A stretch of DNA of 53,688 bases from Muribaculaceae bacterium (GTDB taxonomy: Bacteria > Bacteroidota > Bacteroidia > Bacteroidales > Muribaculaceae): the NCBI GenBank assembly GCA_022510385.1, contig JAFLTQ010000019.1, forward strand, positions 1 to 53,688, written 5' to 3'. The translations under genes and the position numbers were made by a program. The notes below the pieces were generated by a model. That model ran no database searches, was not told where the DNA came from, and saw nothing but the letters and a program-made list of their open reading frames with translations. This document shows positions 33,762 through 41,152 of the stretch, piece after piece. Within the stretch, counting starts at the first letter, position 1. Each line of letters opens with the position of its first letter.

Positions 33762-33802
33762 GTTATTATTGTTATTGTTATTATTATTGTTATTGTTATT
33801 GT
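33762..33802. repeat. Trinucleotide microsatellite at the fabG start
   Basis: An uninterrupted run of GTT/ATT triplets (on the mRNA, AAC/AAT) ending exactly at the fabG ATG. The mRNA leader is thus 41 nt without any G. Slippage would change the leader length but not a reading frame. Confidence 0.85.
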
Positions 33803-33859
33803 CAGTTTGATTGGAGTTGTCGGAGAGGATTATGTTATTACAATCCTTTTCGGCTCCAT

Positions 33860-34690
33860 TTATCTGTTAAGCAGACTTTTCTGATATATATTCAATTGGT
33901 GGGAAATCTCTCCTGCCGAAACATCAATATCCATAAATGGTGTCTCCCCGTCCCAATCCGGATTATCTTTAAATTCTTCCATAGTTCCATCCCATGGATC
34001 AAGTTCAAAATGCAGCACATTATCTTTAATTGTGAGATGAATCCAATCAAAGTCTACCTTATGGATATCCAATGGTTCGGGGGTAAAAAGACCGGGGGTG
34101 AACCATATATTTTCATAATTCGGGCAAACAAGATCGAATCTGCATTTCCCCTCCACTATGATGTTGGTGCGATATGTGAATGTCTCAAACTCCACATCTC
34201 CTTGCAAGTTTTCCGCAACCCAAGTGATGGGTGCCCATTTCCCTGAGACTCCCAAATCCTCTTCCCTTGTAAACAAAAAGGTACAGAAAATATCTCCGGC
34301 TGTCATATCTACTAAAATCTCCTTATGGAAATCTTCCGGCACATTCTCAAATTCACATACCATTACATTTTTATTAATGGAAATGTGAAGCCATTCATAG
34401 TTATACTCCCAAATATTATCGGGCACCTCCGGATAGTAAGTCCCATAAGAAATCCATGGATAATAGTTTTGACAAACCAGCTCCACAGACCCTTTTCCGG
34501 AAATATTGAACTCCACCAAAGCATCCGATGCATAGTTCACGTTTACGACCCCATTAATATTTTCAGTTTTCCATTCCATGGCATCCCAGGCGCCATCTAA
34601 CGGATCATCGTTATTATTTTCGCGATCTGTACAAGAAGTCACAAGACCTATTGCCAGACATAAAGACATGTAGAAATAAATTCTTCTCAT
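33860..34690 (-). CDS. Lipoprotein with two related beta-rich domains
   Basis: A 276-residue protein of unknown function. The signal peptide ends in a lipobox with Cys20 (GLVTSCTD). The rest is two copies of about 115 residues. Each has a W-x-x-x-x-W/TW-x-x-EN-x-x-G-x-V start (WDAMEWKTENINGVV; WAPITWVAENLQGDV), then a G-x-x-x-x-LVC-x-NY strand (SVELVCQNYY; RFDLVCPNYE), an YEWLHISI / FDWIHLTI strand, NV-x-x-x-E-F/L, and a DMTAGDI / DVSAGEI end. This internal duplication is by eye but consistent along the length. Each copy keeps one conserved Cys. It sits between the fabH-like and fabG genes on the same strand, but whether it belongs to that pathway is unclear. Confidence 0.7.
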   Translation of the reverse strand: MRRIYFYMSLCLAIGLVTSCTDRENNNDDPLDGAWDAMEWKTENINGVVNVNYASDALVEFNISGKGSVELVCQNYYPWISYGTYYPEVPDNIWEYNYEWLHISINKNVMVCEFENVPEDFHKEILVDMTAGDIFCTFLFTREEDLGVSGKWAPITWVAENLQGDVEFETFTYRTNIIVEGKCRFDLVCPNYENIWFTPGLFTPEPLDIHKVDFDWIHLTIKDNVLHFELDPWDGTMEEFKDNPDWDGETPFMDIDVSAGEISHQLNIYQKSLLNR

Positions 34691-34725
34691 AGTGTTTTAG
34701 AATTAAGACATTTAAATAGCTTAAT

Positions 34726-35676
34726 TTATATTTTCACTATGAAACAGCCGCAAGAATAGCCTCCGCCAAATACCATAAGAGCTATTATATCTCCTTTCTT
34801 AAATTCGCCTCTATGCTGAGAGAGAACCAAAGGAGCAGAAGCGGAGCCTGTGTTTCCGAGTTCCTCTATATTATTGACAAATTCATCGAGAGGTTTCCCG
34901 AGCTGATGAGCCACCTGAGCTACAATTCTCTTATTTGCCTGATGACAAATAAATTTGGTAATATCCTCTTTCTTAAGACCGGTATGCTCCAAAGCATTAT
35001 TGAGAGCATAAATCATATACCGGCAAGCATTGATGAAAACATCCCTTCCATCAGGCATAGTTATGCCATCTTCGCCGGGACGAAGCTTAACGCCGTCGGG
35101 CCCTTTGCCGACATCGCCCAATCCTTCTGTAAAGATATCAAGGATTTCAATATCATCTTCACTTTGTCGCTCCTTGCTGACAAAGTAAGCAACTGCGGCA
35201 TCACCCCATAGATGTCCACATTTTGGGTCTTTCTCGTTACTATAGTAAGTGTTGTGTTCCGAACAAATAATCAAGGCTTTGTTTGCCTTCCCCATAGCGA
35301 AATACCCCTCAGCTATTTCGAGCCCGTTAATGAAAGAGGAACAGGCTGCGGAAGCATAGACCACCTTTGCATGGCTGATACCATATTTTCTTTGCACGAT
35401 ATGGGCAGCAGTTGCAACGCTATCGTAAACAGCATAGTAAGCACCAACCACGAGATCCACGTCCTTTATGTCGTAGGGCAGATTTTTTGCTGCATCTTCA
35501 ACGGCTGCCAAAGCCATAGAGTCGCAATTCTCATCAGCAGCTGCTTTGGAGCGGGTGACTATGCCCGTGCGCTGGGAGATCCATTCGGGAGTAAGTCCGT
35601 TGACTTTCTCAAAATATTCATTCGGCACTCTGCCTGCGGGCACGTAATGACCCATTGAATTTATATACATTGTCAT
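34726..35676 (-). CDS. FabH-like 3-oxoacyl-ACP synthase III
   Basis: Condensing enzyme of the KAS III (thiolase) superfamily, 316 residues. The triad is visible: Cys112 in YASAACSSFIN, His245 in FICHQANKR, Asn275 in LGNTGSASAPL. The C-terminal GGGYSCGCFIVKI is standard. In the KAS III family it would start fatty-acid chains from acetyl-CoA or a branched primer, but paralogues also serve aryl-polyene or secondary-lipid synthesis, so I give no symbol. Directly upstream (31 nt) is a TetR regulator on the same strand, and downstream are a lipoprotein and fabG. The TetR pairing suggests regulated, possibly specialised, acyl synthesis. Confidence 0.88.
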   Translation of the reverse strand: MTMYINSMGHYVPAGRVPNEYFEKVNGLTPEWISQRTGIVTRSKAAADENCDSMALAAVEDAAKNLPYDIKDVDLVVGAYYAVYDSVATAAHIVQRKYGISHAKVVYASAACSSFINGLEIAEGYFAMGKANKALIICSEHNTYYSNEKDPKCGHLWGDAAVAYFVSKERQSEDDIEILDIFTEGLGDVGKGPDGVKLRPGEDGITMPDGRDVFINACRYMIYALNNALEHTGLKKEDITKFICHQANKRIVAQVAHQLGKPLDEFVNNIEELGNTGSASAPLVLSQHRGEFKKGDIIALMVFGGGYSCGCFIVKI

Positions 35677-35707
35677 CCTTCTTCGGTATGTTTAATCCTC
35701 ATTTATA

Positions 35708-36298
35708 TTATTTTTCTTTGCCCGTTATCCCATAAAGGATAAGAGAGCTTATCTGACGTTTTAATTGTTCTTGAGTCACTCCCTCTTTTGAGATGTTGTC
35801 TCTAACGTAAGGCACATCCAGACCATGAAGTGTGTGGGTGATAACTAAAGCAACTCCGTCGATATCGTCAACATGAAAAACACCCTTTCTAACACCCTCT
35901 TCAAGAATCTCCTTTAAGAGCAACCACTCCTTTTCGGTGATAAGTTTGCGGGCACGGTCAACTTTTCTGACATCCCTAAAGAAACCGGCTCTTAAAGATC
36001 CGTTGCGCGACACAATTTCACTCATTGTCTCAAAGCGGCAATCGATATATTTCTTGAGTTTATCAACCGGATTCAGCTCGAGATCTATTATTTTTTTCAG
36101 TCTGCCAAGCAACTCTTCCGTTTCACTGGCAATGACTGCATTAAAAATCTCACGTTTACTCTTAAAATAGGTGTAGATTGTGCGACGACCCTTTGATGAG
36201 GCCGAGGCAATATCGTTCATTGTAGTGTTCTCGACTCCTTTCCTGGCAAACAATTGCCTTGCTACCTCAATAAACCTCTCACGGGTTTTCGACACCAT
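35708..36298 (-). CDS. TetR/AcrR-family transcriptional regulator
   Basis: A 196-residue repressor-type regulator. The N-terminal DNA-binding domain is clear: FIEVARQLFARKGVENTTMN with the recognition region SSKGRRTIYTYFKSKREIF (about 32-51). The C-terminal ligand domain is helical (IISLxx-type helices; LVITHTLHGLDVPYV) and unassigned. It lies first in a run with the FabH-like gene, probably autoregulated and responding to an acyl or fatty-acid derivative (inference). A -7 box TAAATTTG is present on the minus strand at 36403-36410, with a leader of about 98 nt. Confidence 0.88.
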   Translation of the reverse strand: MVSKTRERFIEVARQLFARKGVENTTMNDIASASSKGRRTIYTYFKSKREIFNAVIASETEELLGRLKKIIDLELNPVDKLKKYIDCRFETMSEIVSRNGSLRAGFFRDVRKVDRARKLITEKEWLLLKEILEEGVRKGVFHVDDIDGVALVITHTLHGLDVPYVRDNISKEGVTQEQLKRQISSLILYGITGKEK

Positions 36299-36402
36299 TT
36301 CTTATGGCTCTTAAGATGTTTATAGCTTTAAGCATAAACCGCCTGCTCTTTCTTAATAGGAGAAGAGAGTAGGGGCCCTTGCACAAAAAATAATATTCTG
36401 AG

Positions 36403-36410
36403 CAAATTTA
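36403..36410 (-). promoter_or_regulatory. -7 box of the tetR gene
   Basis: Minus-strand TAAATTTG followed by C in the 343-bp divergent region between tetR and clpC; no clear -33 box. Confidence 0.45.
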
Positions 36411-36575
36411 ACAATTATTTTTCACTTTCTCTCTTTAATTGATAAAAATATATGAGTTTTATCTCAATTTAAGCTTAATAACCAATATATAGCTATTGAA
36501 TGGATATTGATTTCCGATAGTTTACAAAATTTTAACATAAAATTGAGAAGGAGTTTAAAGAAGGTGTGAATTCTT

Positions 36576-36592
36576 TTGGCACGTTATTTGCA
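36576..36592 (+). promoter_or_regulatory. Sigma-54 (RpoN) promoter of clpC
   Basis: TTGGCACG-TTAT-TTGCA: -24 GG at 36578-36579 and -12 GC at 36590-36591 with the exact spacing of the consensus YTGGCACG-N4-TTGCW. The start would be near 36603, about 39 nt before the ATG. No TAnnTTTG box competes here. It would need an enhancer-binding activator, which was not located. Confidence 0.7.
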
Positions 36593-36641
36593 ATAAAATA
36601 ACGGTTGATAATGTTATTGAAAAAAACAGAGTTATATATAG

Positions 36642-39197
36642 ATGAAAAATGACTATTCAAGGCAGTTTCGCCCTATTCTGGAGGCTGCCTATAATGAAGC
36701 AAAAAAATTTAATTCTCCGGTGATCCTCAGTGAACACTTCGTATTGGGAGCGCTTCATAATCCCGAAGGATATGCATTCAAAATACTAAACCATTTGAAT
36801 GTGCCGATACCGGAAATAGAACGTGAACTTTCAGAATATCTACGTTCTGCAGCCGCCCCAAAAGAGACAACGACCCTCTTTGAGCAGCATTTTAAGATTT
36901 CACTGTCAGCGATACGCCATCTTCACCTTGCTGTTTCGGAAGCAAGGAAGATGAATGCGCATGTGGTTTCCGGTGAACACATATTATTAGCATTAATTCA
37001 TGATCAAAGAGCAATGGATAGTGATGTATTGAAACAGATAAAAGACAAGTATCTTAATTTTGATATTACAATACAGAATATCAATGATTTGAATATGCCT
37101 CAAGGCGGTAAGAACTTCAATGATGACGAAGAGGAGGATGAAGACGAAATGTCACCCTTCGGCCAATTCAGCAATCAGGGAGGAGGCAAAAATAATCCCA
37201 AATCAAAGGGAGAAAAAACCGACACACCGGCACTTGACAAATTCGGATATGATATGACTAATGCCGCTGCCGAAGGTAGGCTTGACCCTGTAGTCGGGCG
37301 AGAAGTTGAAATTGAACGACTTGCTCAAATACTATCTCGAAGAAAGAAAAATAATCCCGTTTTGATAGGAGAGCCGGGAGTCGGCAAATCAGCAATCGTA
37401 GAGGGATTGGCATTAAGAATAGTGCAACATCAGGTGCCACGTGTGCTCTTCAATAAACGGGTTATAGGATTAGATATGGCAGGGATGGTTGCCGGCACAA
37501 AATATCGCGGACAATTCGAAGAGAGGATAAAAGCAGTGCTTGAAGAATTGCAGAAAAATCCGGATATTATATTGTTTATCGATGAGATTCACACAATAGT
37601 TGGAGCAGGCGGTGCAGCCGGCTCTATGGATGCTGCCAATATGCTTAAGCCGGCATTAGCAAGAGGAGAGATTCAATGTGTAGGAGCTACCACCCTTGAC
37701 GAATACCGTCAGAATATAGAGAAAGATGGAGCTTTGGAAAGAAGATTCCAGAAGGTGATGGTGGAACCGACTTCTCCCGAAGAAACTTTGGAGATTCTCC
37801 GGAAGGTGAAAGAGAAATATGAATCGCATCATAATGTTAATTATACAGATGAAGCTCTTCAGGCATGTGTTGATCTGACACAACGTTATGTGAGCGACAG
37901 GAATTTTCCCGACAAGGCCTTGGATGCCTTGGATGAAGCCGGTTCCAGAGTGCATATTTCTAATGTAATAGTTCCTGAAGAGATAGAAAAACTTGAGAAG
38001 GAAGTAGAAGAAATTACCCAACAGAAACTGAATGCGGCGAAATCCCAGAATTTTGAATTGGCGGCAACACTTCGTGATTCCGAGTCAAAGAAAAAGATGG
38101 AGCTTGCCAAAGCAAAACAGGACTGGGAGAAACGAATAGACAGTGAGCGTCAGACGGTAGATGAGGAAAATGTGGCCCAAGTTGTGGCAATGATGACCGG
38201 AGTGCCTACCCAAAAGATAGCTCAGGCGGAGGGTGCAAAACTCCTTAAGATGGGTGATGTGCTCGAAGGTTCCGTAATAGGTCAGGATGATGCCATCAAA
38301 AAGGTTGTGAAGGCAATCCAAAGGAATCGTATAGGCTTGAAAAATCCGGATAAACCAATAGGTGTATTTATGTTTCTTGGGCCGACCGGTGTTGGAAAAA
38401 CTCACCTTGCCAAAAAGATAGCGGAATACCTGTTTGATTCCAAAGATGCCCTTATAAGGATGGATATGAGTGAATTTATGGAGAAGTTCACAGTGTCTCG
38501 ACTTGTTGGAGCGCCTCCGGGATATGTGGGATATGAAGAGGGTGGACAGCTCACAGAGAAAGTACGCAGACACCCATATTCAGTGGTATTGCTTGATGAA
38601 ATCGAGAAAGCACATCCCGATGTGTTCAACCTGTTGTTGCAGGTAATGGATGAGGGTCGTTTGACCGACTCTTTGGGCCGGAAGATAGATTTCAAGAACA
38701 CAATAGTGATTATGACGAGCAATGTTGGTTCACGCCAGCTAAAAGAATTTGGTGGCGGAGTTGGTTTCAATACGGAAGAGGTCTCCAAGCAGCAAGCCCA
38801 TGGAGTAATTTCTAAGGCTTTGAATCGTGCATTTTCACCGGAGTTCCTTAATCGTGTGGATGATATCATAATGTTTGACCAACTTGAAAAAGATGCAATC
38901 ATTAAGATAATAGATATAGAGTTGAAGGATTACTATTCAAGGGTTGAAAAACTTGGATTTAATCTCGAGATCACCGAGGAAGCTAAAAACTTTATGGCAG
39001 AAAAGGGCTACGACCGCAATTTCGGAGCAAGACCGCTAAAACGTTCAATTCAGAAATACCTCGAAGATGAACTTGCCGAACTGATGCTTACCTTGAATGC
39101 GGATGGAAAACTTGGTGGCACAATCAGGCTTGAATATACCGAGGGGGAAGAAAAACCCACGTTGAAATATTCGCCTTTGGTAGATATTGAAGATTAA
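36642..39197 (+). CDS. clpC: ClpC-type AAA+ chaperone/protease ATPase
   Basis: Hexameric unfoldase that feeds ClpP or remodels aggregates. It has 851 residues. Two Clp-N repeats (about 1-140), an acidic linker ([11 protein letters not shown], about 163-175), AAA1 with Walker A GEPGVGKS (about 243-250), a UVR-like coiled segment (about 455-490, [18 protein letters not shown]), AAA2 with Walker [10 protein letters not shown] (about 582-590), and the D2-small domain. The UVR region and absence of the long ClpB M-domain identify ClpC rather than ClpB. VGFN near residue 705 sits where the ClpP-docking loop of ClpC lies. It is monocistronic, with a terminator downstream and a sigma-54 type promoter upstream. 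Confidence 0.93.
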   Translation: MKNDYSRQFRPILEAAYNEAKKFNSPVILSEHFVLGALHNPEGYAFKILNHLNVPIPEIERELSEYLRSAAAPKETTTLFEQHFKISLSAIRHLHLAVSEARKMNAHVVSGEHILLALIHDQRAMDSDVLKQIKDKYLNFDITIQNINDLNMPQGGKNFNDDEEEDEDEMSPFGQFSNQGGGKNNPKSKGEKTDTPALDKFGYDMTNAAAEGRLDPVVGREVEIERLAQILSRRKKNNPVLIGEPGVGKSAIVEGLALRIVQHQVPRVLFNKRVIGLDMAGMVAGTKYRGQFEERIKAVLEELQKNPDIILFIDEIHTIVGAGGAAGSMDAANMLKPALARGEIQCVGATTLDEYRQNIEKDGALERRFQKVMVEPTSPEETLEILRKVKEKYESHHNVNYTDEALQACVDLTQRYVSDRNFPDKALDALDEAGSRVHISNVIVPEEIEKLEKEVEEITQQKLNAAKSQNFELAATLRDSESKKKMELAKAKQDWEKRIDSERQTVDEENVAQVVAMMTGVPTQKIAQAEGAKLLKMGDVLEGSVIGQDDAIKKVVKAIQRNRIGLKNPDKPIGVFMFLGPTGVGKTHLAKKIAEYLFDSKDALIRMDMSEFMEKFTVSRLVGAPPGYVGYEEGGQLTEKVRRHPYSVVLLDEIEKAHPDVFNLLLQVMDEGRLTDSLGRKIDFKNTIVIMTSNVGSRQLKEFGGGVGFNTEEVSKQQAHGVISKALNRAFSPEFLNRVDDIIMFDQLEKDAIIKIIDIELKDYYSRVEKLGFNLEITEEAKNFMAEKGYDRNFGARPLKRSIQKYLEDELAELMLTLNADGKLGGTIRLEYTEGEEKPTLKYSPLVDIED

Positions 39198-39230
39198 ACA
39201 TTGTAAAAAATTAACGAAACATACAGTTAG

Positions 39231-39266
39231 AATACGGAGCTGGATTAATAAATCTTGCTCCGTATT
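39231..39266 (+). terminator. Terminator after clpC
   Basis: Perfect 10-bp stem AATACGGAGC / GCTCCGTATT (39231-39240 with 39257-39266) followed by a T-rich tract. Confidence 0.85.
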
Positions 39267-39314
39267 TTATTTACCGGAAGTATATTTTTTACAAGAAGTT
39301 TTCCTGAAATTTTA

Positions 39315-39322
39315 TAAATTTG
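39315..39322 (+). promoter_or_regulatory. -7 box of the TPR/OB-fold gene
   Basis: TAAATTTG followed by G, with a start near 39329, about 13 nt before the ATG at 39342. It shows that the gene is transcribed separately from clpC. Confidence 0.5.
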
Positions 39323-39341
39323 GAATAGAATTACATGACAG

Positions 39342-41000
39342 ATGTTTACCATTCAGGATGTAACAGAGGCACGTAAGGAGGGAAGACTGGAAGAGGCCAA
39401 GAAAATGGCACTCGAATTGTTTGACTCATTCAAAAACCGATACACTGCTACAGCTCTTTTTTGGTGCATTTATGCACTTGCGAAGCGTGAGAAAGATTAC
39501 CGGGAACGCGAGATAATGCTTAAAAACCTGAAAAACCTATATGAAACATATTGTCGGGAAGACAATTTTGTTGAGAAAGCTTTGAAAACTTTAGAATGTC
39601 AACAATATGATCCTCTGTTTCAGCAGATAGTGGATGCGACTGATAAAGCCAAGAAGGGTTTTCCTGATAAGAATTTTCTAAAATGGTTAGACAATTATCA
39701 AAAATTTAATAAACTAAGCTCATATATTATAAAACCATATTTATGGCTGATTTTATATTCTCTAAATTCATTGGAGAGATCAGAAGTGATTCTAAAGAAA
39801 AGATTGCTTAAGAATTACTTGGATTATAGATCGGATAAAATAGAATCTCCGGATTCGTTGGTATTAAAGGAGGTTATTAAACTTGCGCTTGATTCTCCAA
39901 CTCAATTTAGGATTCTGGATTTTATGAATATATGGGGATGGGATAAAATCATGGAGCAGGATTGGGAGCTGAATAAAACCGAAGATGGGTTTATCATTTC
40001 TTCCTCTGTGGAAAAATTGATCACAATTAGTTGTCGTGAATTAAAGAATAAACGGATAGAACCACCACAGGAATTAATAATTCTGGCCGAAAAAGCAGTA
40101 GATAAATTAGAAAATGAAACTAACGCGAAGTTGGTTTTAGCTTTTCTTTATGTTGTAAGTAGTAAGTATAAAGAGGCGCTGGAAATTTATGAGGAACTAC
40201 TAATAAAAAATCCGGAAAAAAGTTTTTTATGGCATCATACAGCCAAGCTGATAAATAACCTAGATACAAAAATCGCCTATTTATGTAAATCATTATCTCT
40301 TAAAAGCAAGAATGATTTCAAAGGTAATATCAGGCTTGAACTTGCAGTGTCACTGTGTAATAAGGGATATTATCCTAATGCGAAATATGAACTTTTAAGT
40401 TATAGAAATCTATGTGAGCAAAAAGGAGGGGTTTTAAAGGGTAGATACAAGGCTCTTGACAAACGTCTTAGAAATATATCAGCTGCTCCGGATAATAAAC
40501 AACTTTATAAGGCTTATATTGCAAAAGCTGAGGAGTTATTAGAAAAAGACTTAGAAAGTGAAATAGTTATAAAGATCAAGGATAAAAGTGTTGATGTAAA
40601 AGGATATCCAGGGAAACGTGGAAATCAATGGATACTATGTAAAAGAGATGGAATTCTTACACTTGACCTTCCGGAGAAATGGGGTTTTAATCCTAAAACA
40701 GCAAATGGAGTTATTTTTGAGGTCAAAATGTTGAAAAACAAAATTATTAGCATTAGACGAAAGAAATTAAAGGAAATAGAATGTGATTGGATAAAAGTGG
40801 TGAAAGGTAAATCCATTTTTTACACTAACAAACGTTTTGAAAAATACATGATGATTGGAGATGTCTATGTGGCGGGTAGATTTTTAAAAAAATTTGAGGA
40901 GCATCAACCTATAGAAGTTCTTGCCATTCATCCGGCGGGAGGCAATTGGAGAGCAGTGGCTGTAAAGCCCATGTTCGGCAAAGATAGCAATCTTATGTAA
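39342..41000 (+). CDS. TPR-like protein with C-terminal OB-fold domain
   Basis: A 552-residue soluble protein that I do not recognise as a named family. Residues about 1-390 are nearly all helical and contain TPR-like pairs, most clearly KLVLAFLYVVSSKYKEALEI followed by YEELLIKNPEKSFLWHHTAK and EARKEGRLEEAKKMALELFD. After a linker, the last 120 residues look beta-rich, with two OB or cold-shock/S1-like modules; the final one (WIKVVKGKSIF...GDVYVAGRFLKKF...NWRAVAV) keeps the usual strand pattern with a closing W-x-A-V. The region seems richer in A/T than the flanking clpC and feoB, possibly a sign of transfer. TPR plus S1-like proteins occur in bacterial conflict and stress-response loci; a direct link is not shown. 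It has its own promoter. Confidence 0.6.
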   Translation: MFTIQDVTEARKEGRLEEAKKMALELFDSFKNRYTATALFWCIYALAKREKDYREREIMLKNLKNLYETYCREDNFVEKALKTLECQQYDPLFQQIVDATDKAKKGFPDKNFLKWLDNYQKFNKLSSYIIKPYLWLILYSLNSLERSEVILKKRLLKNYLDYRSDKIESPDSLVLKEVIKLALDSPTQFRILDFMNIWGWDKIMEQDWELNKTEDGFIISSSVEKLITISCRELKNKRIEPPQELIILAEKAVDKLENETNAKLVLAFLYVVSSKYKEALEIYEELLIKNPEKSFLWHHTAKLINNLDTKIAYLCKSLSLKSKNDFKGNIRLELAVSLCNKGYYPNAKYELLSYRNLCEQKGGVLKGRYKALDKRLRNISAAPDNKQLYKAYIAKAEELLEKDLESEIVIKIKDKSVDVKGYPGKRGNQWILCKRDGILTLDLPEKWGFNPKTANGVIFEVKMLKNKIISIRRKKLKEIECDWIKVVKGKSIFYTNKRFEKYMMIGDVYVAGRFLKKFEEHQPIEVLAIHPAGGNWRAVAVKPMFGKDSNLM

Positions 41001-41103
41001 AAGCGTAAAAATGAGAAAAATTGAGTATTTCAATTAATTGATAAAGTTTCAAACTACCTATATTTAGGTATTTTTCCTTTTTATTTGAGAAGTGAGCAAT
41101 ATT

Positions 41104-41128
41104 GCAAATTTTAATTCATTAAATTTGC
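41104..41128 (+). promoter_or_regulatory. feoAB promoter with palindromic operator
   Basis: -7 box TAAATTTG at 41120-41127. A perfect inverted repeat GCAAATTT-N9-AAATTTGC (41104-41128) overlaps it, so a regulator bound there would block transcription. It does not match the classical Fur box; an iron-dependent repressor of another type is possible. The ATG at 41153 lies about 19 nt after the likely start. Confidence 0.5.
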
Positions 41129-41152
41129 ATTGACTAAGAGTTCACAGATCGG

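Larger units (their letters stand above)
36299..36641. other. Divergent regulatory region tetR/clpC
   Basis: A 343-bp AT-rich spacer containing the tetR -7 box (36403-36410) and the sigma-54 type promoter of clpC (36576-36592). The latter overlaps an 8-bp inverted repeat CGTTATTT-N6-AAATAACG (36582-36603). No additional gene is visible. Confidence 0.6.

Noticed and set aside
33734..34246. 170-codon plus-strand ORF starting in the microsatellite
   Set aside because: It is antisense to the lipoprotein gene and its composition follows the opposite strand; no domain seen.
38085..38902. Long minus-strand ORFs inside clpC
   Set aside because: Antisense shadows of a highly conserved gene; no independent start signal or motif.
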